In this document: positions 54,776 to 63,828 of the stretch, piece by piece
How the letters are laid out: each line of letters starts with the position of its first letter
How positions within the stretch are numbered: the stretch's first letter is position 1
Source: JBKQVT01 sp963727245
Lineage (GTDB): Bacteria; Planctomycetota; Planctomycetia; Pirellulales; Thermoguttaceae
DNA length: 64,000 nt
NCBI GenBank assembly: GCA_963727245.1
Contig: CAVSFO010000001.1
Coordinates: 372,001-436,000 of the forward strand
Direction: 5' to 3'
Notes under the pieces: model-generated
Told to the model about the DNA's origin: nothing
The model's input: only the letters and a program-made list of their open reading frames with translations
Databases searched by the model: none
Program-made: the position numbers and the translations under genes

Positions 54776-56113
54776 TCACATACACAGCGCCGCCAGGCGA
54801 TCGATTTGGGCCCGGGTGCGTTTCTCGGTCACGGCGATCAAGAGGCAGTCGGCCAACTCCGGATACCAGCGCGCCAGCGGCACGCCGGCGAAGATGTCGT
54901 GCCGCAAGGCGGCCTCCACGAGCGCGTCGACGCGGCCGCCGGGGACGCGGAGGACGAATTCCTTGAACGTCGGCCGGGCAAAGGGCTGCGTGAAGGAGCC
55001 GGCGGCGGTCAGGCGTGCGGCGGCGTAACGGGCCTTTTGCAGGCAGGACTCGGCCACCGCCCGCAGCCCGCCCGGTCCGACCGCTGCCAGATAGACGGCC
55101 GCCCGCAAGGCCAGCAGGCCCTGGTTGGTGCAGATGTTGCTGGTGGCTTTTTCGCGGCGGATGTGCTGTTCGCGGGTTTGCAGCGTGAGCACCCAGCAGC
55201 GTTTGCCGCGGCGGTCGACGGTTTGGCCGACCAAGCGGCCGGGCATGCGGCGGACGAACTGCTCGCGGCAGGCCATGATGCCCAGGCTGGGCCCGCCGTA
55301 CGACAGCGGGTTGCCCAGCGATTGCCCTTCGGCCACGGCGATGTCGGCGCCGTAATCGCCCGGCCGCTGCAAGAGCCCCAGGCTGATGGGATCGAAGACC
55401 ACCGCCAACAGCGCCCCGTGGCGATGGGCGATTTCCGCCAACTGCGCCATGTCTTCCAGGCAGCCGAAGAAATTGGGATGTTGCAGGAGGACGCAGGCCG
55501 TGCGGTCGTCCACCGCCGCTTCCAAGGCCGCCGGCGAGACGCCGCCGTCAGGCGTGGCGACGCTGACCAATTCCACGTCCAGGTTGGCCAGGTAGGTCGC
55601 CAGGACCTGGCGGTACTCGGGATGGACGCTCTCGGCCGTCACCACGCGGGCCGAGCGCCCGGTGGCGTGCATGGCCATGAGCACGGCCTCGGCGGCCGCG
55701 CTGCCGCCGTCATAAAGGCTGGAATTGGACACGTCCATGCCGGTCAGTTGCGTGATCAGCGTCTGGTATTCGAACAGTGCCTGGAGGTTTCCTTGACTGA
55801 CTTCGGCCTGGTAGGGCGTATAGGAGGTGTAGAACTCGCTGCGGGAGGCGACGAAATCGACGACGGCCGGGATGAAGTGGTCATAGCTCCCCGCGCCCAG
55901 GAAACAGGCGGCCTGCTCCACGGAGGTGTTGCGGCCGGCCAGCGCCGTCAGGTGGGCGGTCAGTTCCAACTCGCACAGGGCCGGCGGCACGTGCAACGCC
56001 CGGTTCAGCCGCAGCGACGCGGGCACCATGGCAAACAGCTCTTCCAGCGACTCGACGCCGATCGCCTGGAGCATCGCCTGTTGTTCGTCGGGAGTATTCA
56101 AGAAGTAAGGCAT
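54776..56113 (-). CDS. gcvPA: Glycine decarboxylase subunit 1
   Basis: 445 residues. The N-terminus M-P-Y-F-L-N-T-P-D-E-Q-Q-A-M-L and F-L-G-A-G-S-Y-D-H-F-I-P, S-N-S-S-L-Y-D-G-G, and S-Y-G-G-P-S-L-G-I identify GcvPA, the partner half of gcvPB in the split P-protein. It ends 29 bases before gcvPB, so both are in one operon with the ligase gene downstream. GcvT and GcvH genes are not in the window. Confidence 0.95.
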   Translation of the reverse strand: MPYFLNTPDEQQAMLQAIGVESLEELFAMVPASLRLNRALHVPPALCELELTAHLTALAGRNTSVEQAACFLGAGSYDHFIPAVVDFVASRSEFYTSYTPYQAEVSQGNLQALFEYQTLITQLTGMDVSNSSLYDGGSAAAEAVLMAMHATGRSARVVTAESVHPEYRQVLATYLANLDVELVSVATPDGGVSPAALEAAVDDRTACVLLQHPNFFGCLEDMAQLAEIAHRHGALLAVVFDPISLGLLQRPGDYGADIAVAEGQSLGNPLSYGGPSLGIMACREQFVRRMPGRLVGQTVDRRGKRCWVLTLQTREQHIRREKATSNICTNQGLLALRAAVYLAAVGPGGLRAVAESCLQKARYAAARLTAAGSFTQPFARPTFKEFVLRVPGGRVDALVEAALRHDIFAGVPLARWYPELADCLLIAVTEKRTRAQIDRLAALCM

Positions 56114-56193
56114 GGAAAACTAACAATGAAGATGGAGGCTGAAGGAGGGCCAGGTTCGCGATGTTCGCCGCTTCATCCTTGATCCGTTATCCT

Positions 56194-56811
56194 TCATCCT
56201 TGCACATAGGGTTCCAGGGCCTCGCGGAGGTTCTCCCGGGCCCGCGACAACAGCGACTTCACCGCCGGGAGCGAGAGTTCCATGATTTCGGCAATTTCGG
56301 CGTAACTCATGCCTTCGAACTTGCAGAGCAGCACGGCCAGCCGTTGCCGCTCGCCCAGCGACTCCATGGCCACGCGAACCATCTGCCGGGCTTCCGCCTT
56401 GTCGAGTTGCCGGGCCGGCATCTGGCCGCTGCTGGCGGCGAGGATTCGGTCCAGCGGGCGGGCGCCCATCGGGCCGCTGTCGCGCGAGGGCAAATGGACC
56501 TCGTGACGCCGCGAGCGGTTCCGCAGGGCATTCAGCGCGGCGTTGTTGGCAATGGTGAACAACCAGGTGGCGAACTTGGCGCCGGGGACGTACTGCTTCC
56601 GCGACCGGTACACCCGCAGAAAGACCTCCTGCGTCAAGTCTTCGGCCAAGTCGCGGCTGCCCACGACGTGCTCCAGCACCCGCACCAACCGCGACTCGTA
56701 GCGCAGCACCAGCTCCTCGAAGGCCGCGGCGCTGTCGTCGCGGACTTCCAGCATCAGCCGCACGTCCGGATCCAGGGCATATCTTCGGGCAGACGACTCG
56801 CTGGCGACCAC
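56194..56811 (-). CDS. ECF-type RNA polymerase sigma factor
   Basis: 205 residues from GTG. Region 2 shows D-L-A-E-D-L-T-Q-E-V-F-L-R-V-Y-R and F-A-T-W-L-F-T-I-A-N-N; region 4 shows L-P-A-V-K-S-L-L-S-R-A-R-E-N-L-R. No anti-sigma (zf-HC2) gene follows; instead gcvPA lies 80 bases downstream. Its own signal is unknown, and whether it transcribes the glycine operon is only a possibility. Confidence 0.9.
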   Translation of the reverse strand: MVASESSARRYALDPDVRLMLEVRDDSAAAFEELVLRYESRLVRVLEHVVGSRDLAEDLTQEVFLRVYRSRKQYVPGAKFATWLFTIANNAALNALRNRSRRHEVHLPSRDSGPMGARPLDRILAASSGQMPARQLDKAEARQMVRVAMESLGERQRLAVLLCKFEGMSYAEIAEIMELSLPAVKSLLSRARENLREALEPYVQG

Positions 56812-57063
56812 GACGCCCCCCCGTCATTGGTGGTGGTCGAAAGGCTCCCCGGCAATGGACCGGGGCGGACCAGCTTCCAGTGTAGTCCAACCGCCGCAGG
56901 GACGCTACCCGTGGGGGCCATGCTCTTGAACGTGCGGCCCCCCACCGCGGGTGCTCCCGGCGCGGTCGCCCCACTTGCGGAACGGGTCGGGATAGCCGAT
57001 GATTAGTGGTCCGGACGCCGATATTCCCTCCGCAATTTCCAACCCTGTGAGGAGACTCCACCC

Positions 57064-58843
57064 ATGGCTCGACTTCTTTCTGTGACCTCGATGGCGGTGT
57101 TGTTGCTCTGGTCGGCGTCGGCGAAGGCCGCCGAGGACGTGTTGCGGCTGGTCCCGCGGCAGGCGCTGGGTTTTGTGGTGATCCATCACCTCAGCGACAC
57201 CGACGCCAAGGTCCAGAAGGTGGCCAAGCAGGTGCAGGCGCCGATACCCAGCTTGCTGGCCGCGGCCAAGACCATGAGCGGAATTTCCAAGGGGTTGGAC
57301 GAAAAAGGCGATGCGGCCCTGGTGGTGATGCCACTGAAGAACGCCGGCGACGAGAAAGCCGACGAGAAAGCCGAGGAGCAGGGCGACAAGCCCGACGCCC
57401 TAGCCGCCGCGGCGGAGACGGGATGGGCCGGGGTGCTGCTGCTGCCGGTGACCGATTATCGGGCGTTCCTCGACCAGTTTCATCCGGCCAAGACGGGCGA
57501 GAAGGTGACCGAGGTGAGTGCGATGGGCAAGACGGCCTTGGTGGCCGGCCGCGGCGATTATGCCCTGCTGGCCGCGCCCCGCGACCGCAAGGCCCTGGAG
57601 GCCGTGCTGGAGGCCAAGCAGAGCATCGAGGCCGAGGTGGCGGGGCTGCGGCCCTGGCTGGCGGAAAACGACGTGGCCGTCGTGGCCACCGCGCGGACCG
57701 TCAAGCTGCTGGCCGCCCAGAAGATCGAGGAGGCCCGCCAGATGAAGCAGCGGTTCAGCAGCATGGGGTGCCGGGGCATGGACGAGATTCTGGCGATGTT
57801 CGACTACCAAGAGAAGACGTGCCAGTTGATCAGCGACGAGGTCTCCGGCGTCGCCCTGGGCGTGCGACTCGATTCGCAAGGCGTGCTGCAGGTGTCCAAC
57901 CGCGTTTGCCTGGCCCCCGGCGGCACCTTCGACCAGGTGCTGGCGCAGGTCGGGCCGGCCCAGGCCGATCTGCTGGCCGGCTTGCCCGGCGGCCCGTTCG
58001 CCTTCGCCGCCGGCGGCGTCCTGCCCAAGTCCCTAGTACAACGGGTGGTGGACATTCAACTCGACATGATGAAGCAAATGCGGAAGGCCTACGGCTTGAG
58101 CGACGAGCAGCTCACGCAGTGGAGCGAGATGACGCGCAAATCGGTGGAAGGGGTCCACGGCTTCGCCTTGGTACTGGGGCCGAGCGATACGCTCTTGGGC
58201 AACTGCACGGCCCTCCTGCACGTCGATGACGCGACAAAGTACCTGGCCGACTACGAAAAGTTTGTCGAGGTTAACAATAAGCTGGCCAAGGAAGCGAAGA
58301 AGTCGGTCCTCCCCACCATCGATTTGGAAAAGATCGACGTTGACGGCACCCCAGCCCTGCACCTGGAAACCAACCTGGCGAGGAACCAGCGAATGTCGGG
58401 AATGGCGGAAATCCTGGGTGGCCTGTTGGGCACCGGCAAACTGGTCACTTACCTCGCGGCTGCCGACGAGCACACGATCGTGGCGGGCTACGAGAGCAAG
58501 GAAGCCCTCCAGCGGGCCCTGAAGGCGGCCAAGAACCCGGCCGCCGGCGTGGCCACAACGCCGGACGCGATCAAGATGGCCGCCCTCTTGCCCGCCGGCG
58601 CAGGTGATCGCGCTAATCAGCCCCGAAGGGGTGCTCGGCATCGTCAATCGCGTGATTCCCAGGATGATGGGGCCGGGCGGGCCGGCGCCGGACCTGCCGG
58701 CGTTCCCGGCGACGCCGTCGATCGGGCTGGCCGTCAAGGCCGGTGTGCACCAGGTCGAGACCACGATCGTCGTGCCTCCGGCAGTCCTCACCGAGATCGG
58801 CAAGTATCAGGCGGCCCTGCACGCACCCCCGGCCGGCCAGTAG
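57064..58843 (+). CDS. Secreted hypothetical protein (one frame break)
   Basis: About 593 residues restored. A signal peptide (1-23, S-A-S-A-K-A-A-E-D) is followed by alternating beta and helical segments and an acidic low-complexity stretch near 95-115 (G-D-E-K-A-D-E-K-A-E-E-Q). The frame changes near 58598-58605, joining A-A-L-L-P-A-G-A to Q-V-I-A-L-I-S-P-E-G-V and ending at 58843. Similar long secreted proteins of unknown role are common in planctomycetes. Confidence 0.65.
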
Positions 58844-58850
58844 CAAACTT

Positions 58851-58934
58851 GAGCCCCGGGCGTGAGCCCGGGGATAACGATGCCTACCGCTTGGCGAAGG
58901 GTCTACGTTATCCCCGGGCTCACGCCCGGGGCTC
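58851..58934. repeat. Palindrome with perfect 28-bp arms
   Basis: Arms 58851-58878 and 58907-58934 are exact inverted copies (outer GAGCCCCGGGCGTGAGCCCG) around a 28-base centre. It starts seven bases after the stop of the secreted protein and ends 17 bases before the convergent ABC gene's stop, so it may end transcription from both sides. Confidence 0.85.
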
Positions 58935-58951
58935 GTTAGACGAACGGGGCG

Positions 58952-60076
58952 CTAGGCGATCGCCTGCTCCGTTTGGGCATCGAAGAAGTGCGCCTCGTCC
59001 ATCGCCACGAGCAAGGTCAGCGGGTCGCCGACGCTGAGCGGACAGGCGGCCTCCATCTGCGCCACCAGGGCGTGCGGCCCGGCACGCAGATAAACGTGCG
59101 ACAGCGGCCCCAGCCGCTCGACGGCCTCGACGGTGGCGGCCAACCGCGGCGCGTCGGCCGCTGGTGCCGCGGCCGCGGCGGCCAGGTGCTCGGGGCGCAC
59201 GCCCAGGAGGACCGGCCGGCCGGCGTGGGCCGCCAGGCCGGCCCTGCGGGCGGCGGGGACCGGCAGCGCGACGCGGCCGGGGGCGGCGGGGTCCTCGCCT
59301 CCCGGGACAACGAAGCACAAGGCCGCCCCGTCCGGCTCGATGCGGCCGGCGAGGAAATTCATGGGCGGCATGCCGATCAGCCCGGCGACGAAGCGGTTGG
59401 CGGGCCGGCGGTACAACGTCAAGGGATCGGCCACTTGCTGCAAGCGGCCGCCGCCGAGCACGGCCACCCGCTGGCCCACGGTCATGGCCTCCGTTTGATC
59501 GTGGGTGACGTAGACGGCCGTGGCGCCGAGGCGGGCCAGCAGGCGGCGGATTTCGCTTTGCAGTTGGCTGCGGAGGCCGGCTTCCAGGTTCGACAGCGGC
59601 TCATCGAAGAGGAACAGTTCCGGCTGCCGGACCATCGCCCGGCCCAGGGCGACGCGCTGCCGCTGGCCCCCGGAGAGTTGGCCGGGGCGGCGGCCCAGGA
59701 GGTCGTCGATGCCCAGCGTGACGGCGGCCGCGCGCACGCGCCGTTGGATTTCCGCCTTGCCGGTGCGCCGCAGCACCAGGCCGAAAGCCATGTTGCCGTA
59801 GACCGACAGGTGCGGATACAGGGCGCCGTGCTGGAAGACCATGGCGAGGCCGCGGTCCCGGGGCGGCAGGCCGTCCAGCAAGCGCCCGCCCAGCGTGATG
59901 CTGCCGTGGCTGGGCACTTCCAGGCCGGCGATCATGCGCAACACGGTCGTCTTGCCGGAGCCCGAGGGGCCCACCAGCACCAGCACTTCGCCGGCGGCGA
60001 CCTGCAGGGAAAGGTCGTCGACGGCGCGGACGCCGCCGGGATAGGTCTTCGAGAGGCGATCGAGGGTGAGGGTCAT
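58952..60076 (-). CDS. ABC transporter ATPase, MalK/UgpC type
   Basis: 374 residues. Walker A G-P-S-G-S-G-K-T at 36-43, signature L-S-G-G-Q near 134, Walker B L-F-L-F-D-E-P, and a C-terminal TOBE-like domain (R-P-V-L-L-G-V-R-P-E-H-L). This type energises sugar, glycerol-3-phosphate or polyol importers. No permease or binding-protein gene is adjacent, so it may serve several transporters. ATG 60074-60076 is the homologous start. Confidence 0.9.
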   Translation of the reverse strand: MTLTLDRLSKTYPGGVRAVDDLSLQVAAGEVLVLVGPSGSGKTTVLRMIAGLEVPSHGSITLGGRLLDGLPPRDRGLAMVFQHGALYPHLSVYGNMAFGLVLRRTGKAEIQRRVRAAAVTLGIDDLLGRRPGQLSGGQRQRVALGRAMVRQPELFLFDEPLSNLEAGLRSQLQSEIRRLLARLGATAVYVTHDQTEAMTVGQRVAVLGGGRLQQVADPLTLYRRPANRFVAGLIGMPPMNFLAGRIEPDGAALCFVVPGGEDPAAPGRVALPVPAARRAGLAAHAGRPVLLGVRPEHLAAAAAAPAADAPRLAATVEAVERLGPLSHVYLRAGPHALVAQMEAACPLSVGDPLTLLVAMDEAHFFDAQTEQAIA

Positions 60077-60129
60077 GGTTCCGATTGTCCCGCCCCGAGG
60101 GCCCTTTGGCAAGATGGACGGCCCGGCGG

Positions 60130-60216
60130 ACGTACGCCGCACACGCCGTGTGCGGTGAGAGCGGCACACGGCGTGTGCCGGATACTACGAGCGGCAGACG
60201 GCGTGTGCCGGATACG
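60130..60216. repeat. GCACACGGCGTGTGC repeat cluster (site 3)
   Basis: Three palindromic units: CCGCACACGCCGTGTGCGG, then two with CACACGGCGTGTGCCGGATAC or CAGACGGCGTGTGCCGG. Same family as 41965-42080. It lies between the ABC gene start and the stop of the response regulator. Confidence 0.75.
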
Positions 60217-60218
60217 GC

Positions 60219-60635
60219 TTACGGCGGCAGGATCACGTCGGCCAGCAGGTACTTGCGGAGCGACTTGACCACTTCGTTGAAGCGGGACTGATCCAGCGGC
60301 TTGACCAGGTAGCTTTCCACGAAGAGGTTCTCGCTCTTGAGGACTTCCCACTGGGTTTGCGACGAGGTGAGCACCACGACCGGGATGCGCCGCAACTGCT
60401 TGTCGGCGCGGATCTCGGAGAGCACCTCGCGGCCGCTCTTCTTCGGCAAGTGCATGTCCAACAGGATGACATCGGGCCGGGGGGCGCGGCTCAAGTGGCC
60501 CTGCCGGCGAACGAACTGCAGGGCCTCCTCGCCGTCGCGCACCAGGCTCACCCGGCAAGGCACCTCGCCCTGCTTGAGGACCTCGATCATCAGCCCGGCG
60601 TCTTCCAGATCGTCTTCGACGAGGAGGATTTCCAT
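60219..60635 (-). CDS. Single-domain response regulator (Rcp1-like)
   Basis: 138 residues, receiver only: E-D-D at 8-10, phosphoacceptor in V-I-L-L-D-M-H-L-P near residue 62, and Y-L-V-K-P near 110. The F-V-E-S-Y-L-V-K-P and L-S-R-A-P-R-P-D-V-I pattern is that of CheY-like proteins paired with phytochrome-type or hybrid kinases. There is no output domain. No kinase is adjacent. ATG 60633-60635 has AGGAGGA just upstream. Confidence 0.9.
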   Translation of the reverse strand: MEILLVEDDLEDAGLMIEVLKQGEVPCRVSLVRDGEEALQFVRRQGHLSRAPRPDVILLDMHLPKKSGREVLSEIRADKQLRRIPVVVLTSSQTQWEVLKSENLFVESYLVKPLDQSRFNEVVKSLRKYLLADVILPP

Positions 60636-60681
60636 GGGCCGGCCGATCGCGGAACGCTTGCTGCACATGACGGCGGCGCCC

Positions 60682-61656
60682 TTAGGATTTTGCTTCGGCG
60701 GCGGCTTTCGCCGCGGCCGGCGGCGGTTCGTCGTCGGGCCCCACGGCCTCCCGCCCGCCTTGCACGCGCTTGCCCGAGAGGTAGACGCGGCCGCCCTGAT
60801 CGACCCAGCCCGGCGCCGTGTCGCCCGGCAAGCGGCTGCGGGCGAGGTGCGTTTCGGAATTGGCCGCGGTCAGCAGTCCGCCGGCGCCGTTGCCGCTCAG
60901 CAGGCAAGCGTCGATATCCACCTGCGACGCTCCGCCTACCGCGACGCCGTAGCGGCCGTTGTCGCGGCAGGCAACCGTCGCCAGTTGCACCCCCCGCGCA
61001 CTGTTGAGGGCGTTGATGCCGTCGACCGCGAAGCGCTGGACGGTGAGTCCGATGATGGCCACTTGCTCGACATCGTACAGCGTGATGCCGGTCTGCAGCG
61101 AGGCGTAAGTGAAGCGGTAATCGGCCGGCATCTTGAGGTTCTCGACGCGGAAGAAGATGTCGCCCCGGAAGGCGCACCATTGCTGCGGATCGAGCTTGGG
61201 CTCTCTGACGGCGGCGCGGCCCACCGCCACGCGGGCCGCCGGCCGGTCGTCGACAAACAACTGCTGGAACCCCATGTGCGGCGGATGAAAGCGATAGACA
61301 CCGCCGCCGACGTGCGTCCACTGCTCCAGGGGGACCGGCGCGGAGCCGTCCAGCACGGCCCCCTTGCCGGCGATCACCAGCGGCTGCCGGGCCGTGCCGC
61401 TGAGGCGGACGCCGCTGAGGCTGATGCTCTCCCGGTAGGGCTGGCCCGTCGCCGCCAGCACGATGCGATCGCCGCCGCTGGCCAGCCGCAGGGCCTTGGC
61501 GATGGTCTGCACCGGGCCGCTGCGGGGGGTAATGGTCCGCGGGTCTTGGCCGGTGGAGCGGTCGTCGCCGCCGATATTATTGACAAAAATGTCCCGTCCG
61601 GACGCCGGGACGCCCAGCACGAGCACCACGAACAAAATACTGCCAATCTCGCGCAT
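60682..61656 (-). CDS. Secreted right-handed beta-helix protein
   Basis: 324 residues with a signal peptide (1-19, V-P-A-S-G-R). After it come I-F-V-N-N-I-G-G-D-D-R-S-T-G and the P-V-Q-T-I-A-K-A-L-R-L-A motif that starts many parallel beta-helix proteins of the polysaccharide lyase type, followed by short strand repeats (I-A-K, L-V-I-A-G-K-G-A). No catalytic residues are assigned, so carbohydrate binding or cleavage is only suggested. The C-terminus is Ala/Glu-rich. Confidence 0.7.
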   Translation of the reverse strand: MREIGSILFVVLVLGVPASGRDIFVNNIGGDDRSTGQDPRTITPRSGPVQTIAKALRLASGGDRIVLAATGQPYRESISLSGVRLSGTARQPLVIAGKGAVLDGSAPVPLEQWTHVGGGVYRFHPPHMGFQQLFVDDRPAARVAVGRAAVREPKLDPQQWCAFRGDIFFRVENLKMPADYRFTYASLQTGITLYDVEQVAIIGLTVQRFAVDGINALNSARGVQLATVACRDNGRYGVAVGGASQVDIDACLLSGNGAGGLLTAANSETHLARSRLPGDTAPGWVDQGGRVYLSGKRVQGGREAVGPDDEPPPAAAKAAAEAKS

Positions 61657-61794
61657 CCGCGTGGTTCCTTGGGGATTTTCCTCATCCGCTCGTAATTGTA
61701 CCATATAGAAGAAGGGGCCGGGGGCCAGGGGTCAGGGGCCGGGGATTGGAGCGGACGATTCGCTGGCGGTTTCGCAGGCCCTTTTTTGGGGTTC

Positions 61795-62361
61795 ATGACG
61801 ATGCGCGTGATAGTCAACGGCCAAACGCTGGAATTGCACCAGGGCGACATCAGCCGGCAGCAGGTGGATGCGATCGTCAACGCGGCCAACAGCCGGCTGG
61901 CGGGCGGGGGCGGCGTGGACGGCGCCATTCACCGCCGCGGGGGGGCCGCCATCATGGCCGAAACCGCCGCCAAGTACCCGGAGGGCTGCCCCACCGGATC
62001 GGCCGTCCTCTCCACCGCCGGCAACCTCCCGGCCAAATACGTGATCCATGCGGTGGGGCCGGTGTGGAGCGGCGGGCATCGCGGCGAGGCCGAACTGCTC
62101 TCCGCCGCCTACGGCCGCTCGCTGGAGTTGGCGGTGGGCGCCGCCTGCCACAGCATCGCCCTGCCCGCCTTGAGCACCGGGGCCTACCGCTATCCGATGG
62201 ACCAGGCGGCGCGGATTGCCTTGAGCACGGCCTTGGATTTTCTTCGCCGGCATGGCGCGCCGGCGTTGGTCCGCTTCGTGCTCTTCGATGCCGGCGCCTA
62301 TGGCGCGTTCGCCGCGGCCTTGGAAGAACTGGCCCCCGCCGGTGAATTGCCTCGCAATTGA
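61795..62361 (+). CDS. Macro-domain protein (ADP-ribose binding/deacetylase type)
   Basis: 188 residues, almost entirely one macro domain: Q-V-D-A-I-V-N-A-A-N-S-R-L-A-G-G-G-G-V near the N-terminus and P-A-L-S-T-G-A-Y-R-Y-P near residue 125 are the ADP-ribose-binding motifs. Such enzymes remove acetyl from O-acetyl-ADP-ribose or ADP-ribose from proteins. Its 3' end is duplicated after the palindrome downstream: the second copy continues into a different tail (G-I-P-Q-G-H-L), so the present C-terminus may not be the original one. ATG 61801 is an alternative start. Confidence 0.85.
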   Translation: MTMRVIVNGQTLELHQGDISRQQVDAIVNAANSRLAGGGGVDGAIHRRGGAAIMAETAAKYPEGCPTGSAVLSTAGNLPAKYVIHAVGPVWSGGHRGEAELLSAAYGRSLELAVGAACHSIALPALSTGAYRYPMDQAARIALSTALDFLRRHGAPALVRFVLFDAGAYGAFAAALEELAPAGELPRN

Positions 62362-62478
62362 TGGGCCGTATGGGGTGCCTGTTTTGGGTGCCACTGGCTC
62401 TGCCAGTGCATTTAGCCGTAGGCGGCCCCCGCACTGGCAGAGCCAGTGGCACACTTGCCTTGGAAGAACTGGCCCCCG
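62317..62478. repeat. GTGCCACTGG-type palindrome bracketed by a 22-bp duplication
   Basis: The palindrome lies at 62388-62452 (arms GTGCCACTGGCTCTGCCAGT and complement). Exact 22-bp copies of the macro-domain gene's 3' sequence, beginning GCCTTGGAAGAACTGGCCCC, lie at 62317-62338 and 62457-62478. This is the same layout as at 11681-11808, with a different palindrome family. Confidence 0.85.
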
Positions 62479-62495
62479 GAATCCCGCAAGGTCAT

Positions 62496-63824
62496 TTAGC
62501 GGCGATCAAACCAACTCAGCACCACGCCCACCATCATAATGCCGATCGACCAGAGGGCCTCGTAACTTCGCTCGGTGCAGGCGTAGGAAAGACTGCCGTA
62601 GAGCATGAACGCGCTGGAAAGACAGAACACGGCGGGCACCAGCGGATACCAGGGCACGCGGAAGGGCCGCGGCGTTTGCGGATCGCGGTAGCGGAGCACC
62701 AGCAACGAAACGCCCACCAGCAGAAAGAAAAGGTAGAAGACCGGAGTGGTGAAAATCACCAGTTGCTTGAACCCCGGGCCGCTCAGCCCGAAACCGACAA
62801 CCAGCGCCAGCGTCACGGCCGCCTGAATCAGCAGCGAGCGGGCGGGCGTCTGCCATCGCGGGCTCCAGCGTCCCAGCCAGGCGTAGAGCCGATGCTCGGT
62901 TCCCATGGCATAGTAGATCCGCGCGCCGGTGAAAATCATGCCGTTGATCGCCCCCAGGGCGGAGATGCAGATCAACAGGCTAATCAACTGCACGCCCTTG
63001 GGACCGAGGCCGATTTGCAGCACGTTGGCGGCCACGCCCTCGCGCCGCGTGCCCTCGAGTCCCAGGGCATGGAGGAAGGCCAGGTTCAGCAGCACATAGA
63101 TGAGCGTGACGGCCGCGGTGCCCAGCAGCAACGCCCGCAGGATGTTCTTCCGCGGATTGCGGACCTCGGCGGCGACGAAGGCCATTTCACTCCAGCCGCC
63201 ATAGGCGAAGAGCACGAAGATCATGGCGAGATAGAAGTTCGTTTCCGCGGGCGGGGCCTGGGCGGCCGGCGAAGCCGCCGGCGCAACGAAGCACAGCCCG
63301 GCCACGACAATCGCCACCAGGCCCAGTACTTTGACGGCGGTGAGTAAATTTTGCGTCCATCTGCTTTCCCGCACGCCGAGGAGATTGATGCCGCTGAGGA
63401 CGAGGATGGCGCTGGCGGCATAGACGACCAGCGCCCGCCTTCCCTGGCCTATGGGCCAAAGTCGATTGGCATAGTCCGCGAAGACGTAAGCCAGGAGCCC
63501 GATATTCCCCGGCCGCACCACCCAAAGCTGGGCCCAGGCGAAGAGGAAGCCCGTCTTCCGCCCCAGGGCGCGGGTGAGATAGACGTAGTCGCCGCCGTCC
63601 CGAGGGTAGGCGGTGGCCAATTCCGCGTAGCAGAGCGCACCCAGCAGCGCCAGCAGGCCCCCCAAGACCCAAACGCCCATCAACCACCAGGCATTCGGCA
63701 CGGCGCCGGCAATCAACCAGCTCGACTCGTAGATCGTCGAGCCGATGATGATGCCCACGATGATGGAGGTCGAATCCAGCAGCGTCAACTGGCGGCGCGG
63801 CCCGGCCTGTGAATCGTTCGGCAT
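62496..63824 (-). CDS. APC-family amino acid permease
   Basis: 442 residues with about 12 membrane helices. The first helix carries I-I-V-G-I-I-I-G-S-T-I-Y, the consensus substrate-binding loop of the APC superfamily, and G-G-D-Y-V-Y-L-T-R-A-L-G follows near residue 80, as in LAT-type (SLC7-like) permeases. It probably exchanges or imports amino acids. The start ATG (63822-63824) is four bases after the stop of the upstream sigma factor, suggesting cotranscription. Confidence 0.9.
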   Translation of the reverse strand: MPNDSQAGPRRQLTLLDSTSIIVGIIIGSTIYESSWLIAGAVPNAWWLMGVWVLGGLLALLGALCYAELATAYPRDGGDYVYLTRALGRKTGFLFAWAQLWVVRPGNIGLLAYVFADYANRLWPIGQGRRALVVYAASAILVLSGINLLGVRESRWTQNLLTAVKVLGLVAIVVAGLCFVAPAASPAAQAPPAETNFYLAMIFVLFAYGGWSEMAFVAAEVRNPRKNILRALLLGTAAVTLIYVLLNLAFLHALGLEGTRREGVAANVLQIGLGPKGVQLISLLICISALGAINGMIFTGARIYYAMGTEHRLYAWLGRWSPRWQTPARSLLIQAAVTLALVVGFGLSGPGFKQLVIFTTPVFYLFFLLVGVSLLVLRYRDPQTPRPFRVPWYPLVPAVFCLSSAFMLYGSLSYACTERSYEALWSIGIMMVGVVLSWFDRR

Positions 63825-63828
63825 CGGC

